From: Dactylorhiza incarnata
Taxonomy: Eukaryota > Streptophyta > Magnoliopsida > Asparagales > Orchidaceae
NCBI GenBank assembly: GCA_033032865.1
Contig: JAWHQI010000508.1
Coordinates: forward strand, 300,001 to 364,000
Length of the DNA: 64,000 nt
Reading direction: 5' to 3'
In this document: one piece after another, positions 10,871-22,989 of the stretch
How the letters are laid out: every line of letters starts with the position of its first letter
Numbering within the stretch: position 1 is the stretch's first letter
The notes under the pieces: generated by a model
Told to the model about the DNA's origin: nothing
Seen by the model: the letters and a program-made list of their open reading frames with translations, nothing else
Database searches by the model: none
Program-made: the position numbers and the translations under genes

Positions 10871-12440
10871 GATACATTAAAGCATATCATGAAGTAGAAA
10901 CTTATTTATTTCATTTTGAAAGGATTCTACTTCATGCATTTGATGATACCTGATGACTAAAAGATTTAGGTATCCAAAGAGGACCTTATGGGATGGTTCC
11001 TTTGGGTAGCCAAATATATCAAGATGGCTTTTGGGGAGACAAGGATGAATGGACCCTTTCATTTGACATTAGTGTGTCATTCTTAAGTATGGGTCTCCAT
11101 TCATATCTTGGAAAAACATTATTTTTATTTTTCAAATTTCCATAGTCATTTACTTGAAAGTTTGGATAAAATGACTTTTGAATTTATTATTAAAGAGAAA
11201 TTTGTTTTCGTTTAATTTAATGTTAGGAGAGGATTGATATTGTAAATGATGGTGATGATAGTGTTTTGAAATTTCATTTGCAGTCTTTTGATGTTTTTTA
11301 TTTCCTTTGTTTGGCTTAGTCAAATTAAGAAAATTCATAGTCAACTTGCTTTTGAATTTTTCATGAGATTGTGAATGTATGTTTCGAGAGTTTTTCTTTA
11401 TGATTTCCTTAAGAGAGTTGATTTTAGTTTCTAATTCATAATTCTTAGCTTTGAGATTATGTCTTGCTTTATTATAAGCAATTGTGTTATTTTTAAGAGT
11501 GGTGACAATAAAGTAATGTGAGTTTGATTGTCATTTCTTAATTCCTCAAATGTTTCATCCATCTCCTTGATTTCAATTTTATAACTTTGGCACGTAGCAC
11601 AATCACCTTTCAAAGATGAATTTTCTAAATATAATTTTTCATTATGTTCTTTTGCATTTAAAAGTTCTTTTTTGAAATCCTTAAATTTTTCTTTAATATC
11701 ATTACAATCAAAACAAGGATTTGAGATTTCAATTTGAGAGCAAGATGGAGAAGCCACATCAAAATTATATTTTAAATTAACATTAGCTTGTAACCTTTTG
11801 TTTTCTAAATGTAAACTTTTATTAGCAATTTTTATTTTCTTAATTTTACGTTTAGTTACTTGTAGCATATGTAATGTGGAAATTGAATTTATCACAAAAA
11901 GAGAAGACTTTGATTTCCTTACATTGCAATCAGAAGCGGCAAGCTTTGAACATATAGTTTCTTAGACATATTTTTGGCACTCCTTTTCCAAAGATAAGAT
12001 TTCTTCTCCACTTCAAGTGCACTTTATAGATCTATCATGAGAAGTGATTTATTAACCATTTGTGCAGGCTTGTATGTTCTCAACTTCTCACGTTTGTTCC
12101 ATACCTGTGAGAGGAAGATCATACATTTCTTCAAGAAATTTCCATACTTTGTATGCACTAGAAAAACAATATATCAATTTAAAAATTTCTTGAGATAAGG
12201 CACAAAAAATACTATTCAAGACCTTTGCATTTAGGTGACGTTCATTTTTATTTGTTTCATCCGCTGGTTTTACTATTGTTATATTCCACGCTTCGATATC
12301 TAAAGTTTAAATAAACTTTTCCATTAAATTTTCCACCCTTTATTATTTCTCCCTTCAAATAAAAGTGGTGCAAGAGGTTTTTCTTCATCATAAAAAATTT
12401 CCCCACTAGTAGAAGCGAGATCATGAGATATCATTATTCC
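10870..12440 (-). pseudogene. Copia gag of the minus-strand element, heavily decayed
   Basis: The best piece (11431-11895) is a lysine/glutamate-rich coiled coil with SPSCSQIEISNPCFDCND, clearly homologous to SPSCSTLENFIPCINCNE in the plus-strand gag at 17853-18704. Downstream on the minus strand (10870-11100) is the linker before copia protease, with IWVPKG-type remnants in changing frames. The UBN2 part near the PBS (about 12000-12400) is only faintly recognisable. No pol follows. Confidence 0.6.
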
Positions 12441-12469
12441 TGGCTGTTAGACCGTTTGGAATAAACCTA

Positions 12470-12481
12470 GCTCTGATGCCA
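12470..12481 (-). other. Primer-binding site of the minus copia element
   Basis: Minus-strand TGGCATCAGAGC, two bases after the LTR end. It differs by one base from the common initiator-tRNA-Met site TGGTATCAGAGC. Confidence 0.85.
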
Positions 12482-12483
12482 CT

Positions 12484-13646
12484 TGCTGGATCTTGAGGCG
12501 CCCTTAGAGGGGTGAATAAGGGTTTTAGAAAACTTCAAGTTTTTATTGAAAACTTTTGATATTTTATTTGAATAAGAGTGAATCAAAAACAAAGAGGAGT
12601 AAATCAATTTTATTAAATGGAAAAAGACATGATTATCATTAATAAAATTTGGTTACAAAATCTGATTTCTATGACACTAGAAATCCAAGGCGAAATATGA
12701 AATACTCTTTTTGTTTTCTATACCGACTCTTCTCACTAAGAACCGGTCGGCTTTAGCCGATCTCTCCTCAGATACGGCCTCAACCGCTCTAGCCATTCTA
12801 TCCACAGAAAGGCCTCGAGCACCCCCTAGATCTACTCCCTAGACCTAGTCGTCAACACGAGGCAAATTCCTCCCAAAGTCCTACCCAGACCTAGTCGCCA
12901 ACACGAGGCGAATTTACTCCACGATTATAATAAAAGAGTTACAACCAAAAATACAAAAACACAAATAAAAACTCCCTAAGAAGAATTCTGGAGATGGTGA
13001 AGGCTCACTGAATATCGTCGAAGTTGAAGCGTGGGTTCTTCGCATTGTGTAAGCATCGATCTGATCCTCCTTGAATTCTTCTCTTGAATTTGTGTTGGAG
13101 ATGGTGGTCTGGAAAAATATGGCCCTTGCAAAGTTTCAGAAGTGTTGGAATAGGGCTCTATATGATCAGTAGTTGAAGAAGACGAAATCCACCTATTTAT
13201 AGGACCGGAAGTTAATGTTGGCGTTAAGGCTAACGTCTGGCGTTGACCCAGTATAGAAATGTTTTGATGGCTCGGATCTTCAAAATAGGAAGGAGATACT
13301 GCACTTTAGGAAACATTCATTTTAGGCAACCCTAACATTGGCGTTGAGGCTAACGCTGACGTTAGGTCAAATTATTCCTAAAGCGCTCCTTCAATCACGA
13401 CAGCTTCCCTCCTTGCCATATTTGTCTTTATGGGAATGGGATTCAATGCCGACGTTAAGTCCTAACGCCTGACGTTAGACATCATTCTACTTTTTAGCTT
13501 ATGGGCAGGTCCAGACCAATAATGTAGCATCCTAGTGTCATATCTGTTCAAGCATTCATGCTAAAAACACAATGACTGCCACAATCAAATACAAACAGGA
13601 TTAGTTATTCTCAAATCAAAGGGATGCGAAAAACTAGGTTTCAACA
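12484..13646 (-). repeat. 5' LTR of the minus copia element (1163 bp)
   Basis: TG...CA ends, flanked outside by CCTGA. It contains three blocks of GGCGTTA/TAACG words (13211-13248, 13332-13365, 13447-13480) that form short hairpins such as GGCGTTAAGGCTAACGTC. Confidence 0.85.
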
Positions 13647-13651
13647 CCTGA

Positions 13652-14390
13652 GAGGTTTGCTACCTCCGAAAAGAGGGAATAAAAGGCCTGTGCGTGCAGA
13701 TCTGTGTGAGTGAGTTGCACTATATGAACATAACATAACATAACATACATATATACTATAGGAAAACGCACTTGCAGATCCTTATCATATAAATTAGTAT
13801 GAGCTATTTTATATGATAAGTTACAATTTTGGAAATCTTAACTTATAAGTTTGTATGGGCATTCATATAAGTTAAGGTACTCTAGATGATAACGTATAGT
13901 TTACTCATTACTTTTACTTACGCTGCATTTAGTTATTGCTGCTCACTTAGTACTTATTGATGTTGTACCTACTACTCAATTATTCATATATGTTGATGTA
14001 TACTTCATGTCACTTGCTCTTTCTTTTACCCCTATATGTCCTCCGCTTCGTCCTCCCACTCCGTACCTAGGATTCGTGGGGGGAGGCAAGGAAAAAATGG
14101 CTTAATCTTTTTGACTAACGGTCGGATGTGGACCATGTGGTCGTAACACCGAGAGATTAAGGAGTAGGAGCCGCAGTACGTCAGGCAGGACAAGACGGCA
14201 GACCATAAGGAGCAGATGTCACACATCACTACTACCAAATGATGACAGATTGTTGAGAGTATTTTGACTAACTTCCGTAGTGTGTAGTGTGAGAGATTGT
14301 ATTGTTATTTACTTTTGGATTTGTATCGGAATTAAGCCCTCGCACTCTTCATTTTGTTCTCATTGTGGACTATTCGCATTATATATATTA
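13652..14390. other. Flank of the minus copia insertion; no gene seen
   Basis: Continuation of the repeat at 1486-2045 once the copia insertion is removed. AT-rich. A short minus-strand open frame (14032-14238) has no recognisable domain. Confidence 0.4.
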
Positions 14391-14660
14391 TATGTATACG
14401 AGTGACAGGAATGGAGCTCCGCCCCTACTGCCAAGTGCGACAGTACCGAATCGACGATGACTGGCTTCGTCCACCCCCGGCCAAGCTCTATATATATAAC
14501 CCTATATACGAGTGATAGGCACGGGGATCCACCCATACTGCCAAGCGTGACAGTACCCGACCGGCGACGGCGGGCTTTGTCCCCCCCGGCTAAGCGCGAT
14601 AGTACCCGACCTGCGACGGCGGGCTACGCCCATGACGCTCCGGGTTGCGCCCACATCAAG
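14390..14660 (+). repeat. GC-rich direct repeats, CCAAGCGYGACAGTACCCGA type
   Basis: A block beginning TATACGAGTGACAGG (about 14395) is repeated about 110 bp later (about 14507), each with ACTGCCAAG followed by GACAGTACC. The second copy contains a partial third unit (GCGATAGTACCCGACC near 14598). GC content is high compared with the flanks. Confidence 0.65.
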
Positions 14661-14699
14661 TCGGTTGCGCCCATAACATATACATATGAGTACTCAAAA

Positions 14700-15024
14700 T
14701 GACCACACAAAAAATTTAATTAATATTTTATAATTGTTTTTTTCAAAAACATTTATATTTTAACAAAAAATCATTTTAAAGTAGGTCTAGGAGGTCTAAT
14801 GATTACCTGTCATAGTAGGTCAACTAAAAATCTTTTGGATTTTATGAATTTCCATTATTATTTTTATTATAGGGATATAATGTAATTGCACAAATAGCCA
14901 TTATATTTTATGAATTTCTATTTTTTCATAATATATGTTAAGTTGTTGGAGTAAAAGAATGAGGCAATATTTGGCAATTTTGAATGTTGCACCAACTACA
15001 AGTTCTTGTATATAGTAGTTAAAG

Positions 15025-15064
<40 letters not shown>

Positions 15065-15250
15065 TCCTGTGTGTGTGGTTGTGGACTTGTCATATTTGCT
15101 AGTTATTCTTTCTTGTAACATTGGCCTATGATATGATCGAACTAGCCGGCAGGATCGGCGTTGAGCAGTTACATCTAACCTGTGAGTTAGAGTCACCGTA
15201 AGACGGTGATTCTGGGCATAAGATCCGGAAACTCTCTGGTAAGGAGGAGG
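14700..15250. other. AT-rich non-coding with TA/TG microsatellite
   Basis: A (TA)n run at about 15024-15040 runs directly into (TG)n at 15041-15064. Nothing else can be supported in the stretch. Confidence 0.7.
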
Positions 15251-15255
15251 GGGAT

Positions 15256-15655
15256 CTTACACATGTCTCACAGTATGGCCCACTTTTTCTTCCAAACGCT
15301 GAATGATCATTCAATCACACTTATAAGTGATGAATGTGTGTGATTGAACATCTCTCAACATCCTTTTGCTCGACGACCACCATGGGCAAAGTCTGGCAGA
15401 TGATATCTTGTATCTTGATATGGTTTCAAATATCCTTTTTGTATAGGATAGCCAGATGCATACATACACTTCTATAGTCTTTCTTGATGCGTTCCAACCC
15501 AAATCGGTCTCACCACATTTCAACTATATCCATAATTTCCACTCTTTCTTCAAATGATTCCATTTATTCTTAAATTGGACTTTATCATATTTTTTCCAGC
15601 CGGTTCTTCAAAAAATTTCATCAGATTACTCCAACCCTCTTTATTAAAATGTGTG
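15256..15655 (-). pseudogene. Scrambled Harbinger: Myb/SANT domain joined to transposase C-terminus
   Basis: On the minus strand, 15655-15480 encodes a Myb/SANT-like domain of the kind in PIF/Harbinger ORF1 (NKEGWSNLMKFFEE, then after a frameshift KWNHLKKEWKLW, a TAG, and GETDLGWNASRKTIE). About 15 bases on, 15465-15256 encodes ASGYPIQKGYLKPYQDTRYH through SFSVWKKKWAIL, colinear with residues just after the intron of the transposase at 762 onward. Three in-frame stops break this second part. In intact elements the two domains are in separate genes, so an internal deletion must have joined them. Confidence 0.8.
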
Positions 15656-15668
15656 GTAGGTCACATAA

Positions 15669-16248
15669 GGGGGTTATTGTTTGGTTGTTGTATATAGAAC
15701 ATCAATACAAATACACATAACATCATATCATCAGAGGGAGGGGGTTTTGTATGGCATTCATAGCCGTACACATACATATAGCAGACACACACACATAGCA
15801 GCCACACACACGTGAATCCATAAAAAGAATAATCTAAACCTAAAGAAATGGAGTGATTACCCAAAGTCGAAGAAGATCAGTGTCGGAGGAGAGGGAGAAA
15901 CAGGAGCAGAAATCATCGGTTATATAGGTCCAAATGTAAGAGGCGATGCCGGCGAAACCAAGGGTGGCGGAGTCAAAGAAGATCGTCGTCAAGGTCGACG
16001 TCAATGTGGGAGGAGAAATCGCCACTCGAGAGAGGAGAAGAGATCGCCGTGCGAGGTTAGGGTATCGGGGAAGAAACGCAGAAATGTTGCGGCTGGACGA
16101 GGCTTTACAGCGCGGTTGGAAGGTTATAAAAAATGGTGGAAGCAAATAAACGGCTTTTTAGCCCTAAGCCGAACCAAATGTCGCTTTTCTTCAAAACTCT
16201 ATTTTTTGGCAACCGCACCACATGCAATCTGCCCAACCAAACGCCACC
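15669..16248. mobile_element. Harbinger-like MITE or element end (580 bp)
   Basis: Left end GGGGGTTATTGTTTGGTTG after TAA (15666-15668); right end CCCAACCAAACGCCACC before TAA (16249-16251). The right end resembles the Harbinger terminus at 1466-1482 and has a CAAAACTCTATTT word at about 16194. The TIR match is imperfect. The right TAA abuts the copia integrase fragment at 16253. The left boundary is uncertain because the adjacent 15256-15655 is also Harbinger-derived and could belong to one longer element. Confidence 0.55.
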
Positions 16249-16252
16249 TAAG

Positions 16253-17371
16253 TGGTTCATCATAACAAGCTCCATGATGGAAATATGATCCTCTTCATTT
16301 AACGTATTGCCAATAAAATCTACACAAGAGACAAACTCATTAAATCTAACATGAATTGATTCTTTAACTATTTTTGTTCTTTTATTATAGACTCTACATG
16401 CCCTACTAGTTGAAGAATATCCAATGAAAATACCTTCATCACATTTTTCATCAAATTTACTTAAGTTATCTTTAGTGTTTAAAAGAAAGCATTTACATCT
16501 AAAGACATGAAAATTAGATACATTAAACTTCTTTTGATAGTAATGTTCACAAGGACTTAGTTTTAAGATTTAGTAAAGCATAACTCGATTGATAACATGG
16601 CATGCAGTGCTAACGGCTTTGGCCCAAAATGTCTAGGTAATCCATATTCAGAAAGCATAATGTGTGCTAGTTCTTAAAGGGTATTATTTTCCCTCTCCAT
16701 TACACCATTTTATTGTGATGTGCGTGGAGCGAAAAATTCATGCTTAATACCTTGACTATCACAAAAAGAAGAAATTTTTTGTTTTCAAATTCACCTCCAT
16801 GATCTGAGTATATGCAATTTATTTTTAAATCAAATTCATTTTGAATACATTTGCATAATTTAGAGAAGTCAAAGAAGGCGTCAGATTTAAAAGTGAGAAA
16901 AATAGTCCAACATAATCTAGAAAAATCATCAATTTGTACATAAGTATATTTTCTTCCACTTAGACTAGAAGTGCTAACTGGACCAAAGAGATACATATGA
17001 ATTAATTGAAGTGGTCTGGTGGCAGAAATTTCATTTTGGCTCTTAAAAGAAGATCTAGAGAATTTTTCCTTTTGGCATGGTGTGCAAAGTGAAGATGAAT
17101 TATAATTAAGTGTTGGTAGTCCTCTAATTATTTTATCTTTTGATAATTGTAAGATTAACTTGGTGCCAGAATGAACAAGTCGCATATGCTAAAGATATAA
17201 TTCCTTATTTTTGGCAATTAAACATTTCATTGAAGATTGGGAAAGTTCATTGAAGGCAATAATATTTACGGTATGAGATCTATGTGTAGTGAGTAGTTCT
17301 TCATTAGTTTTGGCATTTATAATTTTGCAAGGATTTGCAGAAGATTAAAATAACACATTTAGTCCTTTATC
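16253..17371 (-). pseudogene. Ty1/copia integrase fragment (GAG-pre-integrase and rve core)
   Basis: Minus-strand reading from 17371 gives a GAG-pre-integrase segment, then LCTPCQKEKF, LQLIHMYLFGPVSTSS (the usual catalytic HMDLFGP has Y for D), YVQIDDFSRLCW, YSDHGGEFEN (second catalytic D) and, past a frame change near 16700, HNKMV and sequence down to NHL at 16253. The catalytic D-to-Y change and frameshifts make it inactive. Sequence is typical of SIRE-like copia. It is cut at 17371 by an LTR and at 16252 by the Harbinger-like element. Confidence 0.85.
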
Positions 17372-17799
17372 ACATAGCAACTAGGTCCATGTGATGCTTA
17401 GGGAAAGGAATTCCCCATTGTGTTGGCGAGTAAGTCCATGTGAGGCTTAGGGGGAATTTGCTTCTTGTGTTAGGCGACTGAACTGAGGTTTATGTCTAGG
17501 GGCGACTTGAGGCATATACATATAGAGAGAGATAATCTAAAGCCAACCGGTTCGAGGTGCGAGTTGGTATAAATTTTTTTTTAGATTCATCGCCTTGATT
17601 TCTAGCATTATAGAGATCAAATTTTGCAATCACTATTGTATGAAATAAAATTACGTCTTTAATTTTTGTACTACAAATATTTTATTGGTAAATCCAAGGT
17701 GAATTATTCCAAGTGTTTCATAAATTGAAAAGATTTTAAAAGAATTTTTTAAAACTTTATTCACCCCACCCCCCTCTAATGGTGCTTCACAATCCAACA
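17372..17799 (+). repeat. Truncated 5' LTR
   Basis: Shares with 24090-24518 an internal approximately 49-bp repeat (AACTAGGTCCATGTGAGGCTTAGGG-like), a C-rich block with CCCCCTCTAATGGTGCTTCAC and the end CAACA. It is cut at its left side next to the integrase fragment. Confidence 0.8.
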
Positions 17800-17801
17800 A
17801 G

Positions 17802-17813
17802 TGGTATCAAAGG
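17802..17813 (+). other. Primer-binding site, TGGTATCAAAGG
   Basis: Two bases after the LTR end; close to the initiator-tRNA-Met site TGGTATCAGAGC. Confidence 0.75.
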
Positions 17814-17852
17814 AAGGTTACTCGTCTTAGGCTTAACAACCTAAAGTGTTAG

Positions 17853-18704
17853 ATGGCGACCCTTAGAGAATTGATGAATAGTGAAGATAAGTCTATATTA
17901 ATTCCTTCATTCTTCTCTGGAAGTCATTATTCTAAATGGAAAGATTTAATGAAAATTGTTCTTATTTCAATTGATATTGATGTGTGGAATATAACTATTA
18001 ATAAGTATATTACATCATCTATTTTAAAGAACAATATTATAATTTCTAAGCCTGCAATTGATTATAATGAAATTGAGAAAAATGAATGTATTTTAAATGT
18101 TAAGGCTATGAATTGTTTATTCTGTGGTATTGATAAAAATATATTTAAACATATACAATCTTTTAGCACTACTTATGAGATTTTGAAATATCTTGAAGAA
18201 ACTTATGATTCTTCATCTATAGGCATCGAACAATTACAAAAATTGGAGAGTCTACATACTTGCATAAGTATTCAAGATATTTCTTGCTCAGGAGACTCTA
18301 TGAAGAGCACATCAAGTAGAAGGGAAACCGGTTGTGCATCACATTCTTTAAATAATGTTTCATCTGATAGCACTATAAGAATAAATAAATCTTTCCTTAT
18401 TGGATCTAAATCAATTTCTACATCTTGTGCACTTGATTTTGCTAGACGTGAAATTAAAAAATTTAAAAAAAATTCTAGATTACATTTAGAAAACACAACT
18501 TTAAAAGCAAAACTTGATGAGAAATTCAATATTGATGTGCATGCTATTTTATCTCCCTCATGCTCAACACTTGAAAATTTTATACCTTGTATTAATTGTA
18601 ATGAACTCAAAGAAAAGTTCAAGGTGTTTGAAAAAGATCTTGTTATTACTAATGAGCATAGTGAATCATTGAATAATGAAATAATATTCTCACTAATAAA
18701 TTAG
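17853..18704 (+). pseudogene. Copia gag, internally deleted
   Basis: ATG at 17853, 40 nt after the PBS, opens 283 residues. Residues about 15-45 match the N-terminal gag segment (PSFFSGSHYSKWKDLM), about 70-135 the UBN2 region (NVKAMNCLFCGIDKNIF, LEETYDSSS). The protein then jumps to a coiled coil with SPSCSTLENFIPCINCNELK, so the zinc-knuckle section is missing. After the stop at 18702, pre-protease linker remnants (IWVPK twice) are visible to about 18985. Homologous to the minus-strand gag at 11431-11895. Confidence 0.85.
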
Positions 18705-18989
18705 ATTCACTAAAATCATTTGTTCATAAAAATTCAAGGGAAAATCCTTTATGTTTAGTTTATCAAGTGGTTTATGCAAGACCTCTACTAGTGCTACAAA
18801 TATAAACCAATATACAAGTAGTACGTCTTACATTAAGTGCATTGTATGCTCCAAATTTGTGAATACATCATCTTGTTGTAAGGTTAAATCTACACTTTGC
18901 ACTTCTCACCAAATTTGGGTTCCCAAAATTTTATTATCCAAAACTTTTGAATCTATATGGGTTCCCAAATCGTGTCTTCATATACCTTG

Positions 18990-21900
18990 AGATTATTGAT
19001 TGGCTAGGGAGATTCTCATCATGGTCTGGTTGATTTCTATCAAACTCTTTTTGCTCCCTAGTCAAATCCAAAAAATGACTACTTTTTATTTCCTTGTTTT
19101 TGTATTTTTTGTGTGCGTTTATCTTTCTTTCTATTAAACCATCTTGGATGCTCACATCTGCACGAGGAACACATATTATACGTATTAAAACTCACATATT
19201 TTTACTATAAATTGTTATGTGCATGTTTTGTGTTTTCACTGTTACTACCGGTGGTATCTCCTACCACCAGGCGATAGCTCTCTGAAATAGCTACACTACA
19301 CTTTTGTCTCCTCATTGTTAAAGATTTTAGTGTACAGCTAATATGTTTCATGAGAACATCCGATATTTGATGTTTTATGATACATTCACCTTGCATAAGC
19401 AAGCATCATAATAAATTGAATAGGATGAATACGAATGACCATATTTTACTTGACATTCATTATTGTAGATCATTAATCTCATGATTATGAATGTTTGATA
19501 TCTTATGCTTGATTGTCTCTTATCACGTGTCATAATTCTAGGTTTATCATATATCGATCATAATGAATCAGAAAATCAATTATTTCTCTCACTTAGGTTT
19601 AATGTTATAATGGGTACAGTTATCATTGGCTCTCAAAATCTTATGTGTTTAGTTTATTTACATTTGTGTTATATTTATCATGTATGTTGAGCTTCACTAT
19701 TAAAGCATGATTTTTTTTCATTTCACACTTACATTTAGATATGTATTCATGGATTCCACCAATCTTATCATGATTGGGTATCTATATCATTATATGAATG
19801 TATTATGTCTTGTGATTGCAAGTATCTCATTCTCTATCATGACTCTAGAATTAATCATGTACTTCTCAAAACAAACCCAATGATTAATCACTTCTATCAA
19901 TTCTATGTCTATAAAAGTTATATTAAAACTCTATCTTGAATACATGTAACATAAACTCCAACTTAACTTGATCTTATATGCCATAACATTGCATATTGTC
20001 ATCTTGACTCAAATGTCATGTTATGCTACATTAACATTTGAGTGTTGAAATTTGAAAATAACAATGCCTATGTCTTTGGAAGTATGCATGAGTAATTTTT
20101 AATGACTTTAGAATAGTAATCTCCATTATAATTAGTAGTCCTAAAATTCACCATACATTAAAGTTATGGTTGGTGTGTCATGCACTGATTAATGACTAGT
20201 ATGTTTGTTATTACTTCCTCATATTATGGGCCTCACAATAGCGGGGGTATAGGGTTGTGTGCATGCATTAGAGGTGCCAACCTATAAGTCATGTCTTGTC
20301 CTTAATCGGGGAGGGTTCCAATGGTCCTTGGGAGGCACTGGGGGAAAGAGTGTTAGGTTGAGCGACCTTTTATGTATGCATATGGGACTCACATCCCAAC
20401 CTACGACATGTGTGCAACTCCTCATGCCCATCTGTCACTTAGTTCGGGGTTATTGTGTTGATGTGTATTTGGGGTAGTTTGGTCTTGAGCATACATATAT
20501 TATATTTATTGCATGCACTCTTTATGACATCTTTCTTCAATGTTATTTTAAATCTCTTGACATGATTGATTTTATCATTGGTACTAATTCATTTTTTGAG
20601 AATTCATAATCATGGAAAACACATGAACCTTTTACTAAACTCCTTAGGTCAAAATTTAAAATATGCAACTGTTTACTTATTTATGTTTTCTTTCCTGCAT
20701 TAAGTACTCCTTATAATGGACACCTAAAATACATACAAATCGGAAACGAAATTATTTGAAAAACATGATTTTTCTACAAAATTGCAAATCTCAGTATGCT
20801 ACAGCCCGACGGTAAATGTTACCACTGGCAATAGCCTAATATTTTCATTTTCTTAAATCTCACTAGATTTATTTTATTTTGCCGTCATGGAATATTTTTT
20901 TACTGATTTATACGAAAAAGATTTCAGTGTTTTCAGCAAAAAAATCTTAATGTTTTCCTTTTCTTCTTAGAAAATTCAAAAATAAATTAGAAAATTTCAA
21001 AACACAAAAATATGTTTTCTCTGAATTTCTTATGTCGTTTCTCTATAAAAATAAAAAACAATAAAAACTACATGAATTACATTGCTCAAGTCAAGCATGA
21101 ATAAATATTACATTTAATGAGTCTTTATAATGGGTGATTTCATCTTCAGACTTTCTTGAACATTACTTTGGTTATTCATGCTTTTCACATCTTGTAAATT
21201 TATGATGAAAATCATATATAGAAATCTTATGTATTAATGCTTAGTATACCTCTAAGTTTGAGTGATGGTTTATGTTAGATAATAATTCTCACACTCACAT
21301 ATTTTGCCACATTTGCTTATAATCTTGTTCATGCATATATGTGGTGTAATGGAATAACAAGTTAATATGCACAATTAAAATTATATACACACCATTCATG
21401 CACTCACATTAGAGAAGTGTGGTTGAGAAACAAAATGAATGTTTATATACAAGTGAATTCATAGAGCTTTGTCACTAAAAAAAATAAAGGACAAAGATAA
21501 CTCCACCAAACACTCCTCCTCCTGATAAGTCTTCATAAATATTGTGAGGTTGATCACCTTGGAATGACTTATAAAGTTTCTTGTGCAAAAAAATTATAAA
21601 CACACCACATAGTTTTACTTCTCTTTAGTACACCAAATCACCAAAGCCAAATTCAAAATAATGTTATGTGATACACCAAACAATACTTCGCCCCCTAATA
21701 AGTCTTAATGAGAATCGTGTGTGTGAAGCATGCGCCTTGATAGTTGTCCTACTTTATTTTGCATTAAAATTAGTGGAAGTAATTTTTACTTTGCATTTTG
21801 ATGATATTATGTACATTACATTAAGCCCCGCGTATGTCTTAATTATTGCCTATGTATACATTATCAAATCACATATTATACACATTATTGTCTTTCATAA

Positions 21901-22985
21901 ATCTTCCACTCATGAGAATTGGACACATAAGTACAAATACATAACTCTCTACATAAATGAGTAAATGTACTAGATAACTAAGCATAAACTCTACAATGTT
22001 TGTTAAAGATTGAATTGCAAATAGCATTGGATTGCTTTAATCTCTTTATAGTTATATCTTTCATGCTTGGAAAAGTAAATTTCAAATATAACAAATTTTA
22101 AAAAAATCAAAACAAATATATGAACATCATCTCTTGGTCTATAAATTCTAATCCCTATATTATGAAATTGTCGTATAACGCAAAATTTTTTGATCTATGC
22201 ACTAAAATGTTAATCTGTATAATCATCTCAATTTTCAAGCCTTAATTTTAGACTCACTTGATATTATATTTTTGTACATTCTTACTCGTTTCAATCATAT
22301 GGCTATGATGACATCACTAATCACATTTTTTCCATTATAAGTAATCACTTATCATATTATACTTTTCATGTCTGTCATTGCCTTCATTAAACTTCATCAT
22401 ATGTATGATCGCTGGTTTATCACACTTATCTCTTTATGTTGTGCTCTTGTGCGTGTATTTCCCTTTCTATGCATTGTCTTTATATATGTAAATCACATTT
22501 TTCATTATCATTCATGAATATTTCTATGGTTCAACAAGATTATCTTTTTTTAAAAAGGGGAGATTAAATTGTGTTGTTGATGATTTCATGTTTATATTAT
22601 ATATGTGTATTTCCCTTATCTTACAATATTTTCATGACTATTGTTTCGCTATATACACACATTTCACTCAATCATGATTATCTTTAAGACAAGTGGTCCT
22701 TTATTTCATGAATAAAAGGGTGAAACTAAATTTCATGAATAAACTCACCTCTAACCTCTTTTGATAATACCAAAAGGGGGAGAATAACTTGAGAAATCTA
22801 GGGAGAGTAGAATTATAAACCACTATATGTAGTGGGAGCACATATGTAGGGGGAGCATACATTCTGACATGAATGTAATCATTCTACAAACCTATTTTCA
22901 TTATTAACACTCACCACGCACTACCATAAACAAAGCACTAGTATTAATGATTGATTTCTCATTATGGGAATTATTATTATCAAAA
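18990..22985. other. AT-rich interior without genes
   Basis: Four kilobases with no open frame above about 100 codons that resembles a protein. A more GC-rich island lies at 20225-20470. Three polypurine-like runs occur toward the end (AAAAAGGGGAGA at about 22553, AAAAGGGGGAGAA at about 22769, CAAAAGGGTGAG at about 22980), as if the 3' end had been duplicated or re-formed. Confidence 0.6.
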
Positions 22986-22989
22986 GGGT

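Larger units (their letters stand above)
2051..13646 (-). mobile_element. Minus-strand Ty1/copia (SIRE-like) element, outer frame of a nest
   Basis: The 5' LTR is at 12484-13646 and a 3' LTR remnant at 2051-2239. Both begin (plus strand) with TGYTGGATCTTGAGGCGCCC, and the 5-bp sequence CCTGA flanks both outer ends (2046-2050, 13647-13651). A primer-binding site lies at 12470-12481 and a decayed gag at about 10870-12440. The element has no recognisable pol. The space between gag and 3' LTR is filled by foreign plus-strand retroelement pieces (2240-10540). The simplest reading is insertion of one copia element, then nested insertion and deletion. Confidence 0.7.

Noticed and set aside
14457..14702. 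81-codon ORF
   Set aside because: Lies in GC-rich direct repeats with no domain likeness.
20259..20477. 72-codon ORF in the GC island
   Set aside because: No domain, no conserved copy; composition alone explains it.
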